The translations under genes and the position numbers were made by a program. From Isoetes taiwanensis (lineage: Eukaryota; Streptophyta; Lycopodiopsida; Isoetales; Isoetaceae), in the NCBI GenBank assembly GCA_021234155.1, contig JAJEKV010000005.1:10348572-10412571 (forward strand): a DNA stretch of 64,000 bases, in the 5' to 3' direction. Positions 1 through 12,639 of the stretch are shown one piece after another. Numbering within the stretch: position 1 is the stretch's first letter; every line of letters begins with the position of its first letter. The notes under the pieces are model-generated. The model was not told the DNA's origin. It saw nothing but the letters and a program-made list of their open reading frames with translations, and did not search any database.

Positions 1-418
1 TATCCTCGATTGGAACAGAAACATCTTCTCCAACCCACACCCTCCACTTGTCAAACTTCTTTCTGGCCCACTGACTTACCCTAGGAGTCTTATCCTTACC
101 TCCTCCATCAATCTCCTTTAACATTCTCTCATCTAAGGCCATAAACTCTTGACATTCATCATCCTTCACGTCTGGTTCAACAAAATCCACGTGAAACCAG
201 TCTTCCTTTGCCACACTTTCCATTAAGTCCCTAACATCTTCATGATTTACAGTTTGCAACACAGAATCCAAGTCTGTTCCTGTTTCCTCCCTACAGAGGT
301 CTTCATCCGCATCAAGAATGGCAAAAGATGGTCTGCTAGCCCCAATGCAGTCAGTTAATACTGCATGCAAGCTAAGGAACAACAAAATAACAATGCAGAA
401 CCTGCTTTCCTCCACCAT
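1..418 (-). CDS. Unidentified gene, 5' coding part cut by window edge
   Basis: Reading the minus strand from the ATG at 418-416, a frame stays open for 139 codons to the window edge. The first ~27 residues look like a signal peptide or anchor: a charged start, then a hydrophobic run (CIVILLFLSLHAVL). The middle is acidic (Asp/Glu-rich), and the last part is basic and Trp-rich (SQWARKKFDKWRVWVG). Upstream there is a good 64-bp intron in the 5' UTR: donor GAAG|GTAATT after 494 and acceptor TTTCTTGCAG ending at 430. That supports a transcribed gene. The terminal W..F..W spacing faintly recalls the start of the Crypton-derived DUF3504 recombinase-like domain, but too little is present to claim it. 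The product is unknown; the reading frame itself is fairly secure. Confidence 0.55.
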   Translation of the reverse strand, partial: MVEESRFCIVILLFLSLHAVLTDCIGASRPSFAILDADEDLCREETGTDLDSVLQTVNHEDVRDLMESVAKEDWFHVDFVEPDVKDDECQEFMALDERMLKEIDGGGKDKTPRVSQWARKKFDKWRVWVGEDVSVPIED

Positions 419-429
419 ACTGTCCACAA

Positions 430-493
430 CTGCAAGAAATAAACAATAAAGTGTTAGAAATTTATAAAGAAAACTAAAAACTAAAAAAATTAC
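430..493 (-). other. 64-bp intron in 5' UTR of the left-edge gene
   Basis: On the minus strand the sequence reads AAG|GTAATTTTTTTAG at its 5' side and TTTATTTCTTGCAG at its 3' side, a good donor and acceptor. The next ATG is 11 bases into the following exon. The upstream frame does not continue openly through the splice, so the first exon is best taken as untranslated. Confidence 0.5.
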
Positions 494-499
494 CTTCGG

Positions 500-830
500 A
501 AGCTCGGCAAACTACAAAAACTCGCCAGAAGAGTCCAGAACTCCCAAGAACTCGTCCCAAGAACTCTAGAACTCGCCAGAACTTGGCACAACGTCGCCAG
601 AACTCGCCAGAACTCCTCGGAACTCAAAAAGTCGTCAGAAGACTTGAAGCAACCTTTAAATCCAGAAAAACTTGAAGCTAAGGACGATCTGCCACTGTAC
701 AACTCGCAAGAACTCACAAGAACTCGCCAGAAGTCAAAAAGATATCACAGGGCTTCAAGAAAGCTCCAAATCCAGAAAACTCGGTATCAAAATGAAGCTA
801 AGAGGATGGCGCCACTGTTAAACTACACGC
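500..830. repeat. Degenerate ~10-bp repeats (AACTCGCCAG type) and a duplicated block
   Basis: Between about 520 and 740 the motif AACTCGCCAG and close variants (AACTCCCAAG, AACTCTAG, AACTCACAAG) recur many times in one orientation. A segment starting AAATCCAGAAAA and containing GAAGCTAAG and GCCACTGT appears twice (around 657-700 and 768-825). No open frame here looks genic. It lies upstream of the minus-strand left-edge gene and may be its 5' leader or promoter. Confidence 0.5.
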
Positions 831-1432
831 CGAGGCGAGCGCCACAGCAGCGCCTCAAAAAAACGACTCCGAGCTGCCGGAGTTACGCCATCGCCAGAGC
901 TTGGATTCAAAAGAAACAGATGACAATTCATCAAAAAAATTCCACGTAGGCGACACGTCAGCGCCACCTCGGAAAAAAGCCCTCCCCGGTTGTTTACGTA
1001 AGCAAACCGCCACGTGTCGGAGTTTCCGTGGCGGAAACTCCTCCCCGTAGCGGTTTCCTATTACGTAAAAAAGAGAACAATCTTTTACAAACAAACATGA
1101 AAAAACAAGGACCATCTTCTAGAGGCAGAATGAAAAAGCAAACCATCTACAAACTACAAATTGCTAGATGAAAAGAAGCCTACGATTTAAGCAACCCTTC
1201 CACAAACTACAAACTATTAGATCAAAACAAGCCTACAATTTAAGCAACTCATCTAAAAAATCGAATAAGTAACTACTTAGAAACACAGGAAAGTAGGAAG
1301 ACAAAACACAAAAAATGGAACGCTCAAGAGGAAGGCCGATGATGAAAACCTAGAACTGATGAGATATGTAGCCTGTAAAAAAGTTCTGATGGAAAAAATA
1401 GACGTTCCAAAAAAGGCCCGTCTTCTCCAAGA

Positions 1433-2119
1433 ATGATGGTTCTATGTTGCCATAGAACCATTGCATTGTCGAATGTAATATGTCTTCTGAAAGAGACTTG
1501 TCTCGAGTCACAGGACTTAAATGACTTCCTAGCAGCGGCATTCCCTGATGTTTCAACAAATTATAGAAGTATGTCCTATTGGATGCAAAGGACAATCCTT
1601 ATGCCACTAACTGAGGATGTTGACGGAATAAACAAGAGGATGACAGAGTGGTTGCCTGCTACACCTATCGATTATTACAATGCTGATCGAGCTGTAAATG
1701 AGAATGATGCAGGTGTCTATCCTATTGAATTTTTCAATGCACAAACTACGAGTGGGATGTCTCCACAGAATGTTAGGATGATTATCATATTATTGAGGTC
1801 TATTTCTACATGTAAGGGACTCTACAATGGCACTCGTCTCATTACACGTTCATTGAGAAGGCGTGCTACCGATGCTAAGATTGTCGCTGGAAAAAATATC
1901 GGAAGCAGAGTGTTCATTTTTCGAATTCTTTCGGTGGCTAATAATGCAGAACTCACATTCCAGTTTGAGCGCATGCAATTTTCGTTGCGTTCAACTTTTT
2001 GTATGACAATCAACAAGTCCCAGGGCCAAAAAATGAAAATGGTTGGTTTGTATATGCCAAATCTAGTATTCAGTCATGGACAACTCTATGTAGCACTCTC
2101 GAGAGCTCAAGGAATCTAA
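1433..2119 (+). pseudogene. Helitron PIF1-like helicase, C-terminal part (unit 1)
   Basis: The 228-residue frame carries the C-terminal landmarks of Helitron RepHel helicases: [52 protein letters not shown] and [11 protein letters not shown] (helicase motifs V-VI). Complete RepHel proteins exceed 1300 residues, so the Rep nuclease and the helicase N-terminal motifs (Walker A/B) are missing. This is a truncated, inactive remnant. This copy keeps one frame through the whole region, whereas the sister copies at 6048 and 19043 are broken. It ends 68 bases before a Helitron-like 5' terminus at 2188. Confidence 0.88.
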
Positions 2120-2187
2120 GGCATAAAGGTTATCAAAGGATGGAGATGTTTTCCTAGATGGCGACAGAGCAAGATATACAACAAATA

Positions 2188-2245
2188 TCTTATATTATAA
2201 GTTTTTGGCGTAAGTATGTAATGCATCGCGCCCTAATTTGGGCAG
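2188..2245 (+). mobile_element. Helitron-like 5' terminus inside the composite (unit 1)
   Basis: A TC start preceded by A (A|TCTTATATTATAAG) is followed by GTAAGTATG and CGCGCCCTAA. It aligns with the proven Helitron start at 9415 (TCTTTATATTATAATG, then CACGCCCTAGAT). The same sequence stands at 6805 and 19797. No matching 3' hairpin plus CTRR was found in the unit, so the element is at best a 3'-truncated relative of the 9415 Helitron. Confidence 0.45.
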
Positions 2246-2470
2246 CCCAGATTTTATCATTGATTTGACGGTCGAGATCACGCCCTAAATCGGGGTTTTG
2301 CTTCCTCCCAATTCATATGGAAGGGAATTCTAAGGGGCTCAGTCCATGTTGTCTCTGCACTGCAAATAATCCTCAGTCCGTTATTCACATACAGTCGTAC
2401 TAGTATGTTGTAACCCCGCCAAGTTAAACTAACGGAAATTCTTCCTTCCGTAACCAGGTATTGGAAGGAG

Positions 2471-2625
2471 TAATTCTCATGAGGAAAAAATATTTCTTGA
2501 AATTTTGTGGTGGCCGCCAACTGACCTGATGGCACCGCTCGCTGTTTGTGGCCACAAATGGTGCCGGCAGGTTAGTTGGCGGCCACCACGAAATTTCAGT
2601 GAAATTTTTTTCTCACGAGAATTCT
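2471..2625. repeat. Foldback (hairpin) element, MITE-like, unit 1
   Basis: Arms 2499-2536 and 2560-2597 are inverted repeats matching at 34 of 38 positions around a 23-bp spacer. With gaps the pairing extends outward to about 2471 and 2625 (AATTCTCATGAGG facing CTCACGAGAATT). No convincing target-site duplication is visible. Sister copies have arms at 7120-7157/7181-7218 and 20112-20149/20173-20210. Reading frames on both strands here are by-products of the hairpin. Confidence 0.7.
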
Positions 2626-3231
2626 CTGACAAGATTTCAATCCGCTTGGAATTTCGCATGTTCTTGAGGTTTGATTTAGGTAGCAGATTAGAGCTACTCA
2701 TTTCTATAGCAATCTTTTCTTTGTTTTTGGTTTAGAAAGTTGTGATCGGTGCTTATTTGGCCAGATTTTGGTGTTCATTTTCCGGATTTGCTCATGTCAT
2801 GGTAGTAGAGGCTGGTGTAGGCCGGATACTTTGGGTTACAGATGCTAGAAATTAACAAATTGGCTGAATAGAAAATAGAAACAGAGATCTGAAGTTAAGA
2901 AATAGCGACCTAGGCAGTGCCATCCAAAAATTTGGCAGGCTAAACTGGTTCAAAAGGGCGAAATTTCAAGGTGGTTGAAATTTCGGCACGTGAATAGATT
3001 AGGATCAGCAAATGATTTTGTGCTAATGCAGTAGTTGCAAAATTTGGGTATCAGCCCTCGTGCCATGGACATCGCATTACGGGGATCTACCTGAGCCATC
3101 ACTAAAAATTTATCCCGCGGCTTATCAACATAGGGCTAAAAATTGCTCATGTGATTTACCTGTTACCTTCTGCAGAGTGGACAACCCACAGGTTTTCTTC
3201 TTGCTTCTCTTGTCAATGTTACTAAGGGTTC

Positions 3232-3447
3232 TGTTAGAAATCAGAAATATAGAAAACATAATGTGCTGATCAGAGGAAAACCGGTTGGACAGGGCCTAAC
3301 CCTGACCATGAATATATAGCATAAACTATGAAAGGATGTGCCTCTCTGTGTAAATTGATCTAGCCCAAGAGCCATCTCTAACTGTTGGTGACTCTTGATC
3401 AGAACCCTCTATTTGTACTGTGAGGATGTGAGATTATTCTCTCAACA
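3232..3447. mobile_element. 216-bp LTR-like block (TGTTAG...CTCAACA), unit 1
   Basis: The block begins TGTTAGAAATC and ends TTCTCTCAACA, so it has TG...CA ends and short TGTT/AACA inverted termini, with a TATATA box near 3312. Length is exactly 216 bp in all three units (also 7855-8070 and 20842-21057). Downstream an ATG opens MPSSAAIPATNPF, which could be a gag start. There is no recognisable tRNA primer-binding site beside it and no clear flanking duplication, so Copia-like solo LTR is a guess and the orientation is unsure. Confidence 0.35.
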
Positions 3448-3873
3448 CTCCTTGTTGATCTGACATTCGAACCAGAACAAGATCTTCAAATAACTTCCCC
3501 TCAAACTACAATGCCATCTTCTGCTGCTATACCTGCAACAAACCCCTTTGTAGGTCCTTCTAGACCAATTGGATTTGGACCAGACTTCTCTACAGGGATG
3601 AATTCTTGCGTAACAAACTTGAGTCTCTAACATACATCTTAAATGTACCTTCTTGGGCTTTATATCCTCCACTGCAAATTCTTCACAACATCTAAATAAC
3701 ACAAGCAAAAGATGCCTTCACCGACACCATATCCAGGATGCATGCGGGCACTGTTGGGGTGGTATAGGAGACTGTATACATGGTCATATATGGAGTGGTA
3801 TATACACAAGTATATACATACATATACCTATCGAGGAGACATACACGTACGCATTATGTATCTGGGCTATGAG

Positions 3874-5460
<1,587 letters not shown>

Positions 5461-6047
5461 GCCATCGCCAGAGCTTGGATTCAAAAGAAACAGACGACAA
5501 TTCATCAAAAAAATTCCACGTAGGCGACACGTCAGCGCCACCTCGGAAAAAAGCCCTCCCCCGGTTGTTTTACGTGGCGAACGACCGCGTGTCGGAGTTT
5601 TCAGTGGCGGAAACTTTTCGGCGGCGACGCGCTGAAAGTTTCGCCACGGAAACTCCTCCCCGTGGCGGTTTCCTATTACGTAAAAAAGAGAAAAATCTTT
5701 TACAAACAAACATGAAAAAACAAGGACCATCTTCTAGAGGCAGAATGAAAAAGCAAACCATCTACAAACTACAAATTGCTAGATGAAAAGAAGCCTACGA
5801 TTTAAGCAACCCTTCCACAAACTACAAACTATTAGATCAAAACAAGCCTACAATTTAAGCAACTCATCTAAAAAATCGAATAAGTAACTACTTAGAAACA
5901 CAGGAAAGTAGGAAGACAAAACACAAAAAATGGAACGCTCAAGAGGAAGGCCGATGATGAAAACCTAGAACTGATGAGATATATAGCCTGTAAAAAAGTT
6001 CTGATGGAAAAAATAGACGTTCCAAAAAAGGCCCGTCTTCTCCAAGA

Positions 6048-6736
6048 ATGATGGTTCTATGTTGCCATAGAACCATTGCATTGTCGAATGTAATATGTCT
6101 TCCGAAAGAGACTTGTCTCGAGTCACAGGACTTAAATGACTTCCTAGCAGCGACATTCCCTGATGTTTCAACAAATTATAGAAGTATGTCCTATTGGGTG
6201 CAAAGGACAATCCTTATGCCACTAACTGAGGATGTTGACGGAATAAACAAGAGGATGACAAAGTGGTTGCCTGCTACACCTATCGATTATTACAATGCTG
6301 ATCGAGCTATAAATGAGAATGATGCAGGTGTCTATCCTATTGAATTTTTCAATGCACAAACTACGAGTGGGATGTCTCCACAGAATGTTAGGATAATTAT
6401 CATATTGTTGAGGTCTATTTCTATATGTAAGGGACTCTACAATGGCACTCGTCTCATTACACGTTCATTGAGAAGGCGTGCTACCGATGCTGAGATTGTC
6501 CTTTAAAAAAAAATATCGGAAGCAGAGTGTTCATTTTTTGAATTCTTTCGGTGGCTAATAATGCAGAACTCATATTCCAGTTTGAGCGCATGCAATTTTC
6601 GTTGCGTTCAACTTTTTGTATGACAATCAACAAGTCCCAGGGCCAAAAAATGAAAATGGTTGGTTTGTATTTGCCAAATCTAGTATTCAGTCATGGACAA
6701 CTCTATGTAGCACTCTCGAGAGCTCAAGGAATCTAA
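6048..6736 (+). pseudogene. Helitron helicase C-terminal remnant (unit 2)
   Basis: Same fragment as at 1433 but in two frames (6048-6506 and 6551-6736). The break near 6500 replaces CGCTGG of unit 1 with CTTTAAA, and a TGA at ~6538 stands where unit 1 has CGA. Motifs MTINKSQGQ and [11 protein letters not shown] remain in the second part. The first break is at a CTG trinucleotide and may be a sequencing artefact; the TGA is shared with unit 3. Confidence 0.85.
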
Positions 6737-8498
6737 GGCATAAAGGTTATCAAAGGATGGAGATGTTTCCCTAGATGGCGGCAGAGCAAGATATACAACA
6801 AATATCTTATATTATAAGTTTTTGGCGTAAGTATGTAATGCATCGCGCCCTAATTTGGGCGGCCCAGATTTTATCTTTGATTTGACGGTCGAGATCACGC
6901 CCTAAATCGGGGTTTTGCTTCCTCCCAATTCATATGGAAGGGAATTCTAAGGGGCTCAGTCCATGTTGTCTCTGCACTGCAAATAATCCTCAGTCCGTTA
7001 TTCACATACAGGCTGTACTAGTATGTTGTAACCCCCCGCCAAGTTAAACTAACTGGAAATTCTTCCTTCCGTAACCAGGTATTGGAAGGAGTAATTCTCA
7101 TGAGGAAAAAATATTTCTTGAAATTTTGTGGTGGCCGCCAACTGACCTGATGGCACCGCTCGCTGTTTGTGGCCACAAATGGTGCCGGCAGGTTAGTTGG
7201 CGGCCACCACGAAATTTCAGTGAAATTTTTTTCTCACGAGAATTCTCTGACAAAATTTCAATCCGCTTGGAATTTCGCATGTTCTTGAGGTTTGATTTAG
7301 GTGGCAGATTAGAGCTACTCATTTCTATAGCAATCTTTTCTTTGTTTTCGGTTTAGGAAAGTTGTGATCGGTGCTTATTTGGCCAGATTTTGGTGTTCAT
7401 TTTCCGGATTTGCTCATGTCATGGCAGTAGAGGCTGGTGTAGGCCGGATACTTTGGGTTACAGATGCTAGAAATTAACAAATTGGCTGAATAGAAAATAG
7501 AAACAGAGATCTGAAGTTAAGAAATAGCGACCTAGGCAGTGCCATCCAAAAATTCGGCAGGCTAAACTGGTTCAAAAGGGCGAAATTTCAAGGTGGTTGA
7601 AATTTCGGCACGTGAATAGATTAGGAATCAGCAAATGATTTTGTGCTAATGCAGTAGTTGCAAAATTTGGGTTTCAGCCCTCGTGCCATGGACATCGCAT
7701 TACGGGGATCTACCTGAGCCATCACTAAAAATTTAGCCCGCGGCTTATCAACATAGGGCTAAAAATTGCTCATGTGATTTACCTGTTACCTTCTGCAGAG
7801 TGGACAACCCACAGGTTTTCTTCTTGCTTCTCTTGTCAATGTTACTAAGGGTTCTGTTAGAAATCAGAAATATAGAAAACATAATGTGCTGATCAGAGGA
7901 AAACCGGTTGGACAGGGCCTAACCCTGACCATGAATATATAGCATAAACTATGAAAGGATGTGCCTCTCTGTGTAAATTGATCTAGCCCAAGAGGCATCT
8001 CTAACTGTTGGTGACTCTTGATCAGAACCCTCTATTTGTACTGTGAGGATGTGAGATTATTCTCTCAACACTCCTTGTTGATCTGACATTCGAACCAGAA
8101 CAAGATCTTCAAATAACTTCCCCTCAAACTACAATGCCGTCTTCTGCTGCTATACCTGCAACAAACCCCTTTGTAGGTCCTTCTAGACCAATTGGATTTG
8201 GACCAAACTTCTCTACAGGGATGAATTCTTGCGTAACAAACTTGAGTCTCTAACATACATCTTAAATGTACCTTCTTGGGCTTTATATCCTCCACTGCAA
8301 ATTCTTCACAACATCTAAATAATACAAGCAAAAGATGCCTTCACCGACACCATATCCAGGATGCATGCGGCACCTTTGTTGGGGTGGTATAGGAGATCAG
8401 ATACATGGTCGATATGGAGTGGTATATACACAAGTATATACATACATATACCTATCGAGGAGACATACACGTACGCATTATGTATCTGGGCTATGAGT

Positions 8499-9414
<916 letters not shown>

Positions 9415-9500
9415 TCTTTATATTATAATGTTTTAGTGCAAGTAATGGACCACGCCCTAGATCCGACAGTGAGGATTTGATTTTCCGAAGGGACGGTGGG

Positions 9501-9596
9501 GATTCAACAACAAAAGAGGGCTTCGGCCATAGCAATGACGGCCACCGTGATTCAATACAAAAAGAGGGCTTTGGCCATAGCAACGAGGGCCACAGT
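9501..9596. repeat. 48-bp tandem duplication near Helitron 5' end
   Basis: Two 48-bp units (9501-9548 and 9549-9596), each starting GATTCAA and containing AAAGAGGGCTT and GGCCATAGCAA, about 85% alike. Part of the Helitron subterminal region; 9600-10170 shows nothing else recognisable. Confidence 0.75.
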
Positions 9597-10170
9597 GATG
9601 GCAACTGCGGCATAGCGACAGGGTTAGAAATGTGGCATAAGCATCTTTCGGTCTTTTGTTTTGATCTCTTCTAATCCATCTTCCCAACTAGCACGATTCA
9701 ATTTCTTTCTCAAAGTATGGTATGGTTGTAGTTTGAGATGCCTCTTGATTCTATTTTGGTTCTAACAAAGCATTCATTCCACAGGGCAAGCAGGTCAAGT
9801 AAAGCTTTTAATCAGATATATATGCCTCTGCTAAGGAAGCAAGCAAGCAGGGCAAGCTGAGCTATAAAATCTGATATACATGCCTGTGCCCAGGAAGCAA
9901 TTAAAGCACATAAATTGAGGAGTTCTTATTAACTGCAGGCTGACAAGAAGCAGAGGGATGTAGATGAATTACAGCAATAGGTACAGGCAGAAAAAGATGT
10001 AAGTTCTCTTCCAATCTCTTAAATAATCAAAATGCTTAATCAGTATAACTCCAACAGGATGTTTCTCATGCATCTGAAGATGCGATGGAGTATGCTCCAA
10101 CAATTAGAACATATTTCTGGTTTCTGTTTCTACATGCTTATGCTCATATGGGGCTTCTACATCTTTATAG

Positions 10171-10468
10171 AGGGTCTCTGAATCTTTGAATCCAGAGATT
10201 AAGCACTGGGCTGCTGCTGGCAAGGAAGGCAACTTACGTGCCCTTCTTTCTAACTGTAATATACGTCATATGCAAGCTGCAATTTCGTTAGTAATAATGA
10301 TTTTATGGGTTGAATTTGTATTAGTGCAGGTGTTATGGCTAGCCAGTTTCCTTAACGGATCTCATTACATGAGCATCTGTGAAGAGAGTATACAGGAAAT
10401 CAATACTTTGTGTTCACCCTGACAAGGCGCAGCAGACATATGACAAGGTGCAGCAGACATATGGATTT
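10171..10468 (+). pseudogene. Captured auxilin-like J-domain gene fragment (two exons)
   Basis: Exon one (10171-10255; acceptor TTTATAG before it, donor GTAATA after it) encodes PEIKHWAA.GKEGNLRALLS. Exon two (10330-10468, after acceptor TTAGTGCAG) encodes PVSLTDLIT and VKRVYRKSILCVHPDK in one frame. These match the C-terminal end of plant auxilin-like proteins, whose J domain (HPD motif) recruits Hsc70 to uncoat clathrin vesicles. Compared with the family, the stretch between VLW and PVSL has lost several residues and changed frame, and a TGA separates LIT from ASVK. The fragment lacks the rest of the protein and sits inside the Helitron, so it is a captured, broken piece with introns kept, as expected for DNA-level capture. 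Confidence 0.85.
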
Positions 10469-10804
10469 GTATGCTGGGGCTTACTTTCAGATAAACACAT
10501 TGGGACCATCTCTTATAACAGAGAAAAAGTTATACTATATATGCGGTAAGTTTTATCATATTGAGTGGTAATACAATCTGTTTGCTCCATTTACATTCAA
10601 TTTGGTCTATTTTGCATTTCTGCAGATCCAGAAATCAAGTATGAGTCATGTACAAGGCACAGGACAATCCAAGCCTCATCATCAGGTCGAACAGGGGCCT
10701 TAAAGCATGGTATCGAGTTTCTGTCCTCAATCAATACTTCGTTTTTGGTGGGGAACAGTTGGAACTTTAAGTTTCTTATATAGAAGCTGGAGGCATTGGG
10801 ATAA

Positions 10805-11094
10805 ATGGCAACAACTGTTCATATAAGCTCTTCAACATATGTTGTCTCCAGTATTCAAAGCCAGGGACTTCTTTCCTCCAAAGGACCAAAAACATATTTT
10901 ATGTTGCGTGCAAAGGTAGAATCACTATTATCCATTAACTCTGAATATCTTCCTTGATTGTTTGCTTTACTTTGGATGGGAAAAAGCAGGTTGATGCGTC
11001 TGAGCAAGCAGCAACATTTGATGGTTATTCAGTTGGATCATGTAAAAGCATGTGTTTGGACTTTCCAGACATACTTCAGCCATACATACTTCAG
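10805..11094 (+). pseudogene. Second captured exon pair, unknown source gene
   Basis: An ATG at 10805 opens 37 codons (MATTVHISSSTYVVSSIQ...), Ser/Thr-rich and basic like a plastid transit peptide. It ends at a donor (AAAG|GTAGAA). After an acceptor (AAAAAGCAG at 10989) the same frame continues for 35 codons (VDASEQAATFDGYSVGS...) to another donor (TTCAG|GTATAT at 11094). Splice phases agree, which argues for a real captured 5' gene piece. I do not recognise the protein. It follows the auxilin fragment in the same Helitron and the same orientation, so a chimeric transcript is possible. Confidence 0.4.
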
Positions 11095-11139
11095 GTATAT
11101 TCTCCGCGTCTGTTAAGGAATAAATACATTTTGTAAAGT

Positions 11140-11920
11140 ATCTACGTTTTTTGTATTCCTCTTAAAACTGTTCTGTCTTTTGAATTCATTCATTACCTAG
11201 CAAGCTCTTGTGCAAACACATTTCTGCAAGGGATGGTTTAGGCTCTGTTAAGGTGAATGCCACAATTTCCTTTAGAAGTACCACATATCATCTTAGAAGG
11301 TAAATTCGATCCCAAAATTTTTTCTTCTTTTGATACTAGCTGAATCTCAGCATTGCTGTTTCTTCTGATAACCATTCATTCTAAAACTCTTGCGTCAGAA
11401 GTGGAAAAACTTCTCTGAATTCGAATCACAATGCATGATGGATATACTTTTGTCCGACAAGCTGGCTTCTTTGCCATCTACAACTATAAATTCCAACGAG
11501 TCTTTTAAGGTCATAACCGACCATAAGATATGCTGCAAGCACACACACTGTCTGTGAAAATAAACACTAATTGTGACTTGAGAGATGAGATGGCACATTG
11601 CTAAACTGAGTTTCCTTCTTGCACATGATTTTACAAGGTTAGTATGAAAGTGGATTCTGCTTTGCAATAGTGCTGCATGCAGTGCGAGATTTGATTTATG
11701 GCAGAAGACTATGCTATATTGTAAAGTTTTAAGGTGATCTAGATTTACCAATGTGTTGAGATGGCCGAGATTGATTCTGAAAAAGAAGGGCCCCAACCCT
11801 AACTTGCAGCATCGAGTATGGCTCCCTCAAGCCTCTTATGGGTTAGGCCAAAAATATATTTTCTCCTGTAAATGGAATAGCTGTCGTCTCCGACCTGCAT
11901 TATAGTGATGTTTTCGTGGC
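11140..11920. other. No gene recognised; Helitron interior before nested LINE
   Basis: AT-rich sequence with short frames on both strands and no domain, repeat or splice pattern that I can support. The 5' end of the nested LINE probably lies in here, because its ORF1-like segment begins near 11921. Confidence 0.4.
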
Positions 11921-12172
11921 ATGCCAGAAGAAGCATCAGAGGACTTGCAACAGAAGGTACAGACTTTGGTGTTAGCTAAATTGGACTTCACAACACCAGT
12001 TGTTGTCACTGCTGCACATAGGGTTGGAGCATTGCATCCCCACCACCCGCGCATAGTGAAATTTACAGTGCAAAATTTGAGTACTAAAATGGATATCCTC
12101 AAGCAGGCCAAGCAATTGAAAGGGACATCTCTCTATCTGGATTTTGATCTTACTAAGTCCCAACTTGATTAG
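11921..12172 (+). pseudogene. LINE ORF1-like fragment (L1 ORF1p-type domain)
   Basis: An 83-residue frame begins MPEEASED and contains AHRVGALHPHHPRIVKFTV and AKQLKGTSLYLDFDL. This follows the order of the C-terminal region of L1-type ORF1 proteins (G.PE...ED, then HRVG, R.IIVKF, K..KGT), RNA-binding chaperones that coat LINE RNA. The N-terminal coiled coil is missing. It lies just upstream of the ORF2 remains in the same orientation. Confidence 0.55.
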
Positions 12173-12639
12173 CCGACGCTTGAGAATTTGCAAAAGGTCC
12201 ATGACATTCAAAAGAATGGTGGTAAAAGCCGCACCGATTCGTGGAAAATTACATTATTTTTACACCATCACATGCAACCTTTGGCGGCGTCTTTCATCAT
12301 GCTCGGGCCACTCATATTTGCTGGTGTTAAAGTCCATTCTCCCATTTCCCATGCACATACCAATGCCGCAAATGCGCCGTGTTGTTCCATCTTACGCACC
12401 CACCACATCTTCTTACGCTCAAGGCCATTCCTCTCATGATGTTGCTAATGGTACCCTTGATGCTGCTGGCTGGCCGGCGATGTTTTCGCTCTTCTCACGT
12501 TACCTGCCGCCTCTATTGCTCCAACCTCCTCGATTCGACCGATCATACCTCAAATGTACCTTCCTAGGAAATGTGCCTTCGGTTGGTGTCACGGAATTGT
12601 CGAGGTTTTCCCGGCGTAAAGGTGATGGCTTGAATCCCA

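Noticed and set aside
2153-2156. CTAG after the helicase as a Helitron 3' end
   Set aside because: Followed by A, not T, and no hairpin precedes it.
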